From: CAYMRB01 sp964392615
Lineage (GTDB): Bacteria > Planctomycetota > UBA8108
NCBI GenBank assembly: GCA_964392615.1
Contig: CAYMRB010000051.1
Coordinates: 1-33,237 of the forward strand
Direction of reading: 5' to 3'
Length of the DNA: 33,237 nt
Shown here: in pieces, positions 8,035-14,522 of the stretch
Numbering within the stretch: the stretch's first letter is position 1
Layout of the letters: each line of letters starts with the position of its first letter
Translations under genes and position numbers: made by a program
The notes under the pieces: model-generated
Seen by the model: only the letters and a program-made list of their open reading frames with translations
The model's database searches: none
Told to the model about the DNA's origin: nothing

Positions 8035-9404
8035 CAGTTGCCTCGGGACCTACGCACCATCCATGCCTTGCCCATACGAATCAACTGCACCAGCGGGATG
8101 CTCGCCGGGCACTCGTACGCGCAGCAGCCGCACTCCATGCAGGCGCTGATGTGATAACGCTCAGCGACGTCCCAAGCGCTCGCGCGTGCGGCGAGAGCGA
8201 GGCGCGTCGGGACGAGTCGGAGCGGACAGACGTCGACGCAGCGCCCACAGCGCACGCAGCCGGTCTCTTCGGCGCGGCGCAGCTCGTCCTGCGTCAGCAC
8301 CGTGATACCGCTCGTGCCCTTCGTGACCGGGACGTCGAGCGAACCGAGCGTGAAGCCCATCATCGGGCCGCCGGCGACCACGCGCGCCGCGTTCTCGTTC
8401 AGTCCACCGCAGAAATCGATCAGCTCTGCATAGCTCGAGCCGATCGGCGCGAGCACGTTCTTCGGCTGTCGGATGCCGTTCCCGGTGACGGTCACCAGAC
8501 GGTGCGTCACCGGCGACTTCGCCAGCACGGCGCGTGCGATGGACGACGCGGTGCCGACGTTGACCACGACGACGCCGATGTCGAGCGGCAGCCCGCCAGT
8601 GGGCACCTCGCGGCCGAGAACCGCCTGGATGAGCTGCTTCTCGCCGCCCTGCGGGTACTTCGTCTTCAGATCGACGACCTGCACGTCCGTGCCGTTCGCC
8701 GCTTCTCGGAGCGACTCGACCGCGCGGGGCTTGTTGTCCTCGATCGCGATCGCTACCCGGTTGGCGCCGACGGCGCGGCCCGCGAGCAGCGCTCCGGCGA
8801 TGATCGCGCGAGGGCCTTCGATCATCAGGCGGTAGTCCGCTGTCAGGTAGGGCTCGCACTCGGCGCCGTTGACGAGCAGCGTGTCGATCGGCTTGTCGTC
8901 GTTGCGGGCCAGCTTGACGTGCGTCGGGAATGCCGCGCCGCCCATGCCGACGAGGCCCGCCTCGTGGACGGCCGTGCGCACGGCGTCACCGTCGATGTCG
9001 CCGTCGAGATCGGTCGGGCACTCGGCGAAGAGGAAGCGCTCGCGCAGCTCGTCGTCCGTCGGCTGCTCCTTGCCCGCCTTGATCGTGACCACGGACACAT
9101 GGCGCCCGTTCGGAAGCGTCGTCATGGTCGCACGCGCGACCTTGCCGCGAATCGACGCGTGACAATTCGCCGAAACGAATCCCCCGGCGGACGCGACGAG
9201 GTCGCCGATCTCGACCTCCGTGCGCGGCTTGACCGCGGGCTCGCACGGAGCACCGATGTGCTGAAGCACCGGCACGCGGACCGTCTTGGGAGTCGGCAGG
9301 ACCTCGACGGCCCCTTCGGCGGCGAGCTCCTTGCACTCGGGGGGGTGGACACCACGAGAGAAGGTGCGGGAGCGCGGCTGAAAACGTACGGCTTGTGAGG
9401 TCAC
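8034..9404 (-). CDS. rnfC: Rnf complex NADH-binding subunit RnfC
   Basis: RnfC is the peripheral subunit that binds NAD(H) and FMN, similar to Complex I subunit NuoF, and passes electrons to iron-sulfur clusters. The 456-residue product has the N-terminal barrel-sandwich region (TFSRGVHPPECKELA), the flavin/nucleotide-binding motif GLVGMGGAAFPTHVKL, LLVNGAECEPYLTADYRLM, and two C-terminal 4Fe-4S motifs, CVRCGRCVDVCP (from 383) and CMECGCCAYECP (from 422). The start is a GTG; its ribosome binding site is weak (GAAGAG region). It is the first structural gene of the rnfCDGEAB operon, the order common in many Rnf operons, and 57 bases separate it from the RseC-like gene upstream. Confidence 0.95.
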   Translation of the reverse strand: MTSQAVRFQPRSRTFSRGVHPPECKELAAEGAVEVLPTPKTVRVPVLQHIGAPCEPAVKPRTEVEIGDLVASAGGFVSANCHASIRGKVARATMTTLPNGRHVSVVTIKAGKEQPTDDELRERFLFAECPTDLDGDIDGDAVRTAVHEAGLVGMGGAAFPTHVKLARNDDKPIDTLLVNGAECEPYLTADYRLMIEGPRAIIAGALLAGRAVGANRVAIAIEDNKPRAVESLREAANGTDVQVVDLKTKYPQGGEKQLIQAVLGREVPTGGLPLDIGVVVVNVGTASSIARAVLAKSPVTHRLVTVTGNGIRQPKNVLAPIGSSYAELIDFCGGLNENAARVVAGGPMMGFTLGSLDVPVTKGTSGITVLTQDELRRAEETGCVRCGRCVDVCPLRLVPTRLALAARASAWDVAERYHISACMECGCCAYECPASIPLVQLIRMGKAWMVRRSRGN

Positions 9405-9461
9405 GGGTGTCGGTCTCTTCTGGCGAAATCGTGCCTCTTCTGGCGAGACCGCGCTGCGGGG

Positions 9462-9737
9462 TTACCGCTTTCTGAAAAGGTGCGCGATCACCATTCCTGT
9501 CGCGAACCCGCCGGCTCCTCCCGCGAGCTGACCCGAGGCATAAGCCGACCCCAACCAGGCACCGCCAATCGCGAGCGCGAGGGGCAATACGAAGGTCAAC
9601 AGACACGCGAGCGCCAGCGATCTTCCTCGCAAAGGCTCGAACTGGCCTCGCTCGCCGGCAGCTGGCTGCCGGGTCTCGACACACCGGTCACAGTCGAGTG
9701 TGCAACGCGCCGAGGAGGGGAGTTCCGAGTCCTGCAT
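9462..9737 (-). CDS. Short RseC/SoxR-reducing-type membrane protein (tentative)
   Basis: This 91-residue protein has a Cys-containing N-terminus (RCTLDCDRC, CxxxCxxC) followed by two membrane helices (LALACLLTFVLPLALAIGGAWLGSA and a Gly/Ala-rich GQLAGGAGGFATGMVIAHLF) and a basic end. Two helices with a YLLP/VLPL-type first helix, an upstream Cys cluster and a place directly before rnfC match the RseC family, which works with Rnf-type complexes in SoxR reduction in enteric bacteria. It is shorter than typical RseC (about 150 residues), lacking most of the N-terminal soluble domain. The ATG at 9737 has no strong ribosome binding site, and the frame is open for 20 more codons upstream without a better start. 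The assignment rests on topology and context more than on sequence. Confidence 0.5.
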   Translation of the reverse strand: MQDSELPSSARCTLDCDRCVETRQPAAGERGQFEPLRGRSLALACLLTFVLPLALAIGGAWLGSAYASGQLAGGAGGFATGMVIAHLFRKR

Positions 9738-9811
9738 ACGAGTGGGGAATCTTGCCGGAACCCCCTGCTCAATGCAAGCGAGTATCGCCTTAAATCGTCA
9801 AAGATTTCACG

Positions 9812-10762
9812 TCAGATGACGACCGGCAGCGCCCAGTCCTTCTGCCGGCGGAACCCGTCGACTCGCAGGAGGCCGCCGCCGTAGATCTCGAGAACGGACC
9901 ACGCGTTGTTCTTCGCGTCGGAACCGGGCCCTTCGATCATCGCGTCGAGGGTCACGTAGTGGATGCCGTCGATGCGACGCAGGTCGTTGACGTGGTTGTG
10001 CCCTTGGAACACGGCAAGCACCACGCCGCTCTTGGCGAGGATCTTGCGCACGGCCGCGGCGCTCTTGACCGCGTACTTTCCGGGAACATCGAGGCGCTGA
10101 TGGACGAAGACGATCGTCTTGCGTCGCGTCTTCGCCAGATCTTTGGCGAGCCACGCGCGCTGCGCCGGCGGGATCTCCGTATCGGTCCACTTGTTGTTGC
10201 GACGGCCGTAGGGCGTGCCGTCAGCACGGTAGCACGCGTCGAGGACGACGAAGTGGAAGTCGCCGCGGTCGAACGAGTAGTACCCCGCGTCGCGCGGCTT
10301 GCGATCGCCGCAGTGCGCGAAGAACTCGCGCTTCGTCAGGGTCCAGATGCAGTGGTTGCCGAGGACATAGTGCCGGTCGCCGCGAAAGCGCGCGAACTCG
10401 ACGTCGATTCGGTCGACGAACGAGGCCTCGGCCTTCGCGTCCGGCCCCTCGTCGACCAGATCGCCCACCTCGACCGCGAAGTCGGCGCGCACCTTGTTGA
10501 AGTGCTGGATCGCCGGTCGCATCTTCGCGAGGGCGTCGCGGTAGTGACGCGTACCGTTCACCTTGCGATCAGCGTAGTGGATATCGGTCAAGAGACCGAT
10601 GCGCAGAAGCGGAGCGGGCTTGCCGCCGTTCTTGTCGTCGTCGTCCGTCTCCGCAGCGACGAGCGCGTCGAGACCGCAGACGGACGCTGCAGCGCCGGCC
10701 AGGATGACCGAGCTGCGACGGAAGAACTCGCGGCGAGGCGTGAGCGGGGAAGCGGACGACAT
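9812..10762 (-). CDS. Tat-exported calcineurin-like metallophosphoesterase
   Basis: The start at 10762 is fixed by a strong AGGAGG 8 bases upstream; an in-frame start 87 bases earlier lacks this and would hide the signal sequence. The 316-residue product begins with a twin-arginine signal (PRREFFRRSSVILAGAAA), so it is exported folded. The binuclear metal site motifs are all present in order: LLTDIHY (DxH), VEVGDLVDEG (GDxxD), YVLGNHCIW (GNH), VFVHQRL (H) and VFQGHNH (GHxH). This is the layout of the calcineurin-like phosphoesterases. The substrate is unknown; extracellular phosphodiesters or phosphate esters are typical. It diverges from the GH16 gene with 146 bases between starts. I see no operator there. 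Confidence 0.88.
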   Translation of the reverse strand: MSSASPLTPRREFFRRSSVILAGAAASVCGLDALVAAETDDDDKNGGKPAPLLRIGLLTDIHYADRKVNGTRHYRDALAKMRPAIQHFNKVRADFAVEVGDLVDEGPDAKAEASFVDRIDVEFARFRGDRHYVLGNHCIWTLTKREFFAHCGDRKPRDAGYYSFDRGDFHFVVLDACYRADGTPYGRRNNKWTDTEIPPAQRAWLAKDLAKTRRKTIVFVHQRLDVPGKYAVKSAAAVRKILAKSGVVLAVFQGHNHVNDLRRIDGIHYVTLDAMIEGPGSDAKNNAWSVLEIYGGGLLRVDGFRRQKDWALPVVI

Positions 10763-10908
10763 CGATCGGACCTCCTGCAGTTCGCGAGTTGACGTCTCCA
10801 TCGTCCACGGCACACGAGACGATGCAACCCGGGCCTGAGCTGGCCGCACTCCGGGCTGGCGCCGCGCCGAGCTGCGAGGATGATATACCCACCCAACCGG
10901 AGCATGCC

Positions 10909-11808
10909 ATGACCCGCACGCGTACGATCATCCATCTCGCCGCCCTCATCGCGATTCCGACCCTCACGTCAGCCGACGAGCCCAAACGCGCCGAGTATCC
11001 CGGCTACCGTCTCGTGTGGTCCGACGAGTTCGACAAGGACGGCCGTCCCGACGCCCGCAATTGGACATTCGAGGAGGGCTTCGTCCGCAACGAGGAGCTG
11101 CAGTACTACCGCCGCGAGAACGCGCGCTGCAAGGACGGACTTTTGATCATCGAGGCACGGCGCGAGCGCGTGCCCAACCCGCGCTACGACTCGCGCAGCA
11201 AGAGCTGGAAGCGCAGCAGGAAGCACGCGCAGTACACGTCGGCGTGCCTGACGACCTCCGGGCGTCACGCGTGGACGTACGGGCGCTTCGAGATGCGCGG
11301 ACGCATCGACACGCGCGCCGGCATGTGGCCGGCCTTCTGGACGCTCGGCACGGCGCGCGAGTGGCCGGGGTGTGGCGAGATCGACATCATGGAGTACTAC
11401 CGCGGCATGCTGCTCGCGAACGCGTGCTGGGGCAGCGGCAAACGGTGGAAGGCGACGTGGGACGACGTCCGCCGACCGATCGCGAGCTTCAAGGATCGCG
11501 ACTGGTCGAAGAAGTTCCACGTCTGGCGCATGGACTGGGATCGCGACAGCATCCGGCTCTACGTCGACGGCGAGTTGCTGAACACGATCGACGTTCGCAA
11601 GACGGTGAACCCCGGGCGCCGACGGTCAAACCCGTTTCGCGAGCCGCACTACATCCTGCTGAACCTCGCGATCGGCGGCACCAACGGGGGCGATCCGAAG
11701 GCGACGAAGCTCCCGGGGCGATTCGAGATCGACTGGGTCCGCGTGTATCAGAAGCGTGCGGACACCGACGCGAGCGACGGCAAGGCGAAAGGACGACGCC
11801 GCGAATGA
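10909..11808 (+). CDS. Secreted glycoside hydrolase family 16 (beta-glucanase-like)
   Basis: The start is ATG 10909, with GGAG about 6 bases upstream and a signal peptide (TIIHLAALIAIPTLTSADE). The 299-residue product is one GH16 domain: RLVWSDEFD at the start of the jelly roll, the YGRFEMRGRI strand, WPAFWTLG, and the catalytic GEIDIMEYY, where Glu157 is the expected nucleophile, Glu162 the acid/base and Asp159 the assisting residue. It ends with PHYILLNLAIGG and FEIDWVRVYQ, as in laminarinases, lichenases and related beta-glucanases or galactanases. Which glycan it cuts cannot be settled here. The C-terminal 15 residues are a basic tail. Its stop overlaps the ATG of the ABC exporter gene (ATGA), so the two are translated together. 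Confidence 0.92.
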   Translation: MTRTRTIIHLAALIAIPTLTSADEPKRAEYPGYRLVWSDEFDKDGRPDARNWTFEEGFVRNEELQYYRRENARCKDGLLIIEARRERVPNPRYDSRSKSWKRSRKHAQYTSACLTTSGRHAWTYGRFEMRGRIDTRAGMWPAFWTLGTAREWPGCGEIDIMEYYRGMLLANACWGSGKRWKATWDDVRRPIASFKDRDWSKKFHVWRMDWDRDSIRLYVDGELLNTIDVRKTVNPGRRRSNPFREPHYILLNLAIGGTNGGDPKATKLPGRFEIDWVRVYQKRADTDASDGKAKGRRRE

Positions 11809-13630
11809 GCCCACCACAGAGCCGCCCGCCGACGCTCGCCGGCCTCCGCAGCACGTTCGGGAAGATCATCTGGCCGCGACGCGGTCGGCTCGCCCTCGGC
11901 CTGCTGCTGATCTTCGTCAACCGAGTCAGCGGCCTCGTCCTGCCCGGATCGACGCGTGTGCTGCTGGATCAGGTCATCCCCGAACGCGACACGGAGCTGC
12001 TCGGCTGGCTCCTCTGCATCGTGGGCGGAGCGATTCTATTGCAGGCGGCGGCGGCGTTCCTGCTGACGCGCATCGTCGGAATCGAGGCGCAGCACCTGAT
12101 CTCCGTGTTGCGCGCACAAGTCCAGAAACACGTCCTGCGGCTGCCCGTGAGCTACTTCGACAGTACGAAGTCCGGCGTGCTCGTGTCGCGCGTCATGACG
12201 GACGTCGAGGGCGCGCGGAATCTCGTCGGCACAGGGCTGGTGCAGCTCGTGGGCGGCACGATGACGGCCGTCGTCGCGTTCGTGCTCATGTTGCGTATCG
12301 ATCCGTTCATGACCATCGTCGCGCTCGTCCCGCTCGGCGTCTTCGGCCTCGTGTCGATGAAGGCGTTCGCGTACGTACGACCGATCTTCCGCCAGCGCGG
12401 CGCGATCACCGCCGAGGTCACCGGGCGGCTGACGGAGTCGCTCGGCGGCATCCGCGTGATCAAGGGCTTCAACGCCGAGGAGCGCGAGGAGCGCGTCTTC
12501 GAGGCCGGTGTCGCGCGAATCTACGACAACGTGCGCAAATCGATGATGACGACGAGCCTCGTCACGTGCTCGGGGACGCTCCTGATGGGCGTCGTCAGCG
12601 TCGTGCTGATGGGTTTCGGCGGCGACCGGATCATCTCGGGCGACCTGAAGATGGGCGAGTTCGTGTCGCTGACGCTCTACCTCGGCTTCCTCGTCGCCCC
12701 GATCATGCAGATGGCGAACATCGGCACGCAGATCACCGAGGCGTTCGCCGGTCTCGATCGCATGGAGGAGCTGCTCGCGGTCCCGGCCGAGAAGGAGAAC
12801 GCGGCGCGCACGCACGACCTCGGAAGCGTCGGCGAGATCCGCTTCCGCGACGTGTCGTTCGAGTACGAGTCCGGCAAGCGCGTGCTGGAGGAGATCTCGT
12901 TCGTCGCGGCGGCCGGCTCGGTGACGGCGCTCGTCGGAAGTTCCGGCTCCGGCAAGACCACGCTCGCGGGCCTCGCGGCGTCGTTCCTGACGCCGACGAA
13001 AGGCGTCGTCGCGGTCGACAGCGTCGCCCTCGCCCCCCTGACCNNNNNNNNNNGGGCGCCCCCCCCCCGGCCCGGGGGGGCGGGCGGCCCCCCCCCCCCC
13101 CCCCCCGCCCCGGTGCCGCTCGACCGCACCCGCGCGCGACTCGGTGTCGTCCTGCAGGACGACTTCCTGTTCGAGGGCACGATCCGCGAGAACATCCTGT
13201 TCGGACGGCCGGACGCGAGCGAGGCGGAGCAGATCGAGGCCGTGCGCTCGGCGTACGTCGACGAGTTCACCGATCGATTCGACGACGGACTCGACACGCT
13301 GATCGGCGAACGCGGCGTCAAGCTGTCGGGCGGACAACGCCAGCGCGTGGCCATCGCACGCGCGCTACTCGCCGATCCGGAGGTGCTCGTCCTCGACGAG
13401 GCGACCTCGAGCCTCGACAGCGAGAGCGAGCGCTGCATCCAGAAGAGCCTGGCACGGCTGATGGAAGGGCGCACGACGTTCGTCATCGCGCACCGGCTGA
13501 GCACGATCCGCAGCGCCGATCAGATCCTCGTCATCGAGGACGGACGGATCGTCGAGCGCGGCCCGCACGACGAGCTGATTTTGATTGATTGGTGTTACTA
13601 CGAGATCTACACGTATCAGGCGCGGATTTG
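11805..13630 (+). CDS. ABC transporter, fused permease and ATPase (interrupted by assembly gaps)
   Basis: This is a half-size ABC exporter of the MsbA/lipid-A-exporter type: an N-terminal six-helix permease domain (to about residue 330; motif LPVSYFDSTKSGVLVSRVMTDVE), then an ATPase domain. Motifs are Walker A GSSGSGKTT, Q-loop VVLQDDFLFEGTIREN, signature LSGGQRQRVAIARALL, Walker B VLVLDEATSSLD and H-loop VIAHRLSTI. It starts inside the GH16 stop. The reading frame crosses a 10-N gap and a G/C homopolymer at 13044-13110 that do not belong to the protein: native sequence resumes at VPLDRTRARLG. The end (YYEIYTYQARI) abuts the second gap, so the stop is probably the TG(A) at 13629-13631. Substrate unknown; lipids, glycolipids or peptides are typical. 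Confidence 0.9.
13044..13110. other. Assembly gap plus spurious G/C homopolymer inside the ABC gene
   Basis: Ten Ns (13044-13053) are followed by about 57 bases made almost only of G and C runs, including an unbroken run of 19 Cs at 13088-13106. In related ABC ATPases the sequence before (VALAPLT) and after (VPLDRTRARLG) is practically adjacent, so this block looks inserted by sequencing or gap-filling error. The open frame across it is luck. Confidence 0.85.
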
Positions 13631-13640
13631 NNNNNNNNNN
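13631..13640. other. Assembly gap between the ABC gene and the next gene
   Basis: Ten Ns sit where the ABC gene should stop and where the ribosome binding site of the next gene should be. Just before it, 13580-13593 is an AT-rich stretch (ATTTTGATTGATTG) that does not fit the codon use around it and translates to LILIDW where ABC exporters have a loop. True gap length is unknown. Confidence 0.85.
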
Positions 13641-13644
13641 CGAC

Positions 13645-14349
13645 ATGGGCATCCCACGCGAGACCGTCGCGAAGCTGACGGCGCTCGTCGGCGTCACCGT
13701 CGCGGTCGCGGCCGCGGCGGTCATAACCGCGAACCAGTGCCGCGTGCACTACGCCGAGAACCTGATCCTGCGCGAGGAGCCGCGGCGGGAGTCTATGTGG
13801 CGGGTCACCGAGACGCGCCACGGCCACCTCCTGCAAGTGGCGAACGGGAAGTTCCGCGGCTGGTACCTCGCAGCCGACGAGCTCGTTCGGCCGAAACCAG
13901 CGGCTTCGAACCGCGGCTTCTTCGGCCCCCGCAGGAACCCACCCAATCCGTACGCTCGCTGTGTGATTCTGCGCGACAAGCGCGGCGACGGCTGCTACTG
14001 GACGCTGACCAAGGTACCCGGAGGACACCTCATTCAGGCGGCCTCTGGCGACTATGCGAGCTGGTATCTGGGCCTGCTCGCCAACTACATCCCGGACACC
14101 GGCATGCAGCCGCGGATCGCGTGGAACTTGATCCTGACCCGGGGTCGCCTCGAGGGGCTCCCGGGCGAGTCCTGCTGGGCGCTGTTCCGCAGAACCCGCG
14201 ATTCCGACCCCACGATCCGACCTGCGGGCGACGCGTTCGGCGACTGGTACCTCGACGCGCTCCTCGACGCCCGCGTCCTCGAGCGCAACCGCTGCTGGGG
14301 CGACGAGCCCGAACGCGACGGACCTGCACCGCCGCTTGCGAAGGACTGA
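13645..14349 (+). CDS. Membrane-anchored or secreted protein with three beta-trefoil-like repeats
   Basis: I do not recognise a named family. The 234-residue product starts at ATG 13645, right after the gap, so its ribosome binding site is missing from the assembly. A hydrophobic segment (LTALVGVTVAVAAAAVI, about 11-27) acts as anchor or signal. The remainder has three similar units of about 50-70 residues. Each has a strand with LILREE, VILRDK or LILTRG, then SMWRVTE, GCYWTLTK or SCWALFR, and ends in FRGWYLAAD, YASWYLGLL or FGDWYLDAL, with a G-H-L-[LI]-Q-x-A segment in the first two. Three-fold repetition of this size is the pattern of a beta-trefoil, often a carbohydrate-binding fold. Placement after GH16 and ABC genes is compatible with that, but function is unknown. 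Confidence 0.65.
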   Translation: MGIPRETVAKLTALVGVTVAVAAAAVITANQCRVHYAENLILREEPRRESMWRVTETRHGHLLQVANGKFRGWYLAADELVRPKPAASNRGFFGPRRNPPNPYARCVILRDKRGDGCYWTLTKVPGGHLIQAASGDYASWYLGLLANYIPDTGMQPRIAWNLILTRGRLEGLPGESCWALFRRTRDSDPTIRPAGDAFGDWYLDALLDARVLERNRCWGDEPERDGPAPPLAKD

Positions 14350-14393
14350 ACGCTCGCCCGCACGTTCACGCCCTCATGCGCGCTGGGCGTGTT

Positions 14394-14452
14394 CGAATCC
14401 GACGGCACGTTCCACGCGGACCCGGCGGATTCGTAGCTCAGCTGGAAGAGCC
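14394..14452 (+). other. tRNA-like 5' fragment (D-arm) with acceptor-like inverted repeat
   Basis: 14434-14451 reads TAGCTCAGCTGGAAGAGC, a near-perfect bacterial tRNA position 8-25 block with a 4-bp D-stem (GCTC/GAGC). The seven bases before it (GGATTCG, 14427-14433) would be the 5' acceptor strand. No anticodon stem, variable loop or T-arm follows. The matching CGAATCC lies upstream instead (14394-14400), next to a T-loop-like TTCGAATCC, giving an 8-bp perfect inverted repeat with 14426-14433. The T-arm stem does not pair, so this is not a working tRNA as written; it may be a tRNA relic or an assembly break inside a tRNA gene. Confidence 0.35.
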
Positions 14453-14462
14453 GTCGCAGTCG

Positions 14463-14497
14463 GCGGCCTGATCGTGCTGCACGCGGCGAGAGGCCGC
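14463..14497. other. Hairpin between converging genes
   Basis: GCGGCCT (14463-14469) pairs perfectly with AGGCCGC (14491-14497) across a 21-base loop that itself holds a competing GCGGC/GCCGC stem. It lies between the trefoil-like gene and the GH116 gene, which point towards each other, so it could serve as a two-way terminator. No T-run follows on either strand, which keeps the call weak. Confidence 0.3.
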
Positions 14498-14522
14498 ATG
14501 AGTTTGTTCTCCGCACGGGGTG

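Noticed and set aside
9738..9811. A sigma-70 promoter for the rnf operon, starting from TTGACG (9801-9796, minus strand).
   Set aside because: No -10-like hexamer is found at 16-18 bases from it; GATACT is only about 10 bases away.
11016..11804. A rightward frame that would join an Arg-rich N-terminus to the ABC transporter.
   Set aside because: The ABC protein starts at ATG 11805 overlapping the GH16 stop; the upstream part is the shadow of the GH16 gene in another frame.
13599..13612. CGAGATCTACAC matches the end of the Illumina P5 adapter, close to an N-gap.
   Set aside because: The bases are explained as coding sequence for YYEIYTYQARI, a normal C-terminus for an ABC exporter, and the bases before it do not match the adapter. 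Chance identity is more likely, although read mapping should confirm.
14427..14500. A complete tRNA gene.
   Set aside because: Only the acceptor-like 5' strand and D-arm fit. No anticodon stem of 5 bp, T-arm or 3' acceptor strand can be placed downstream.
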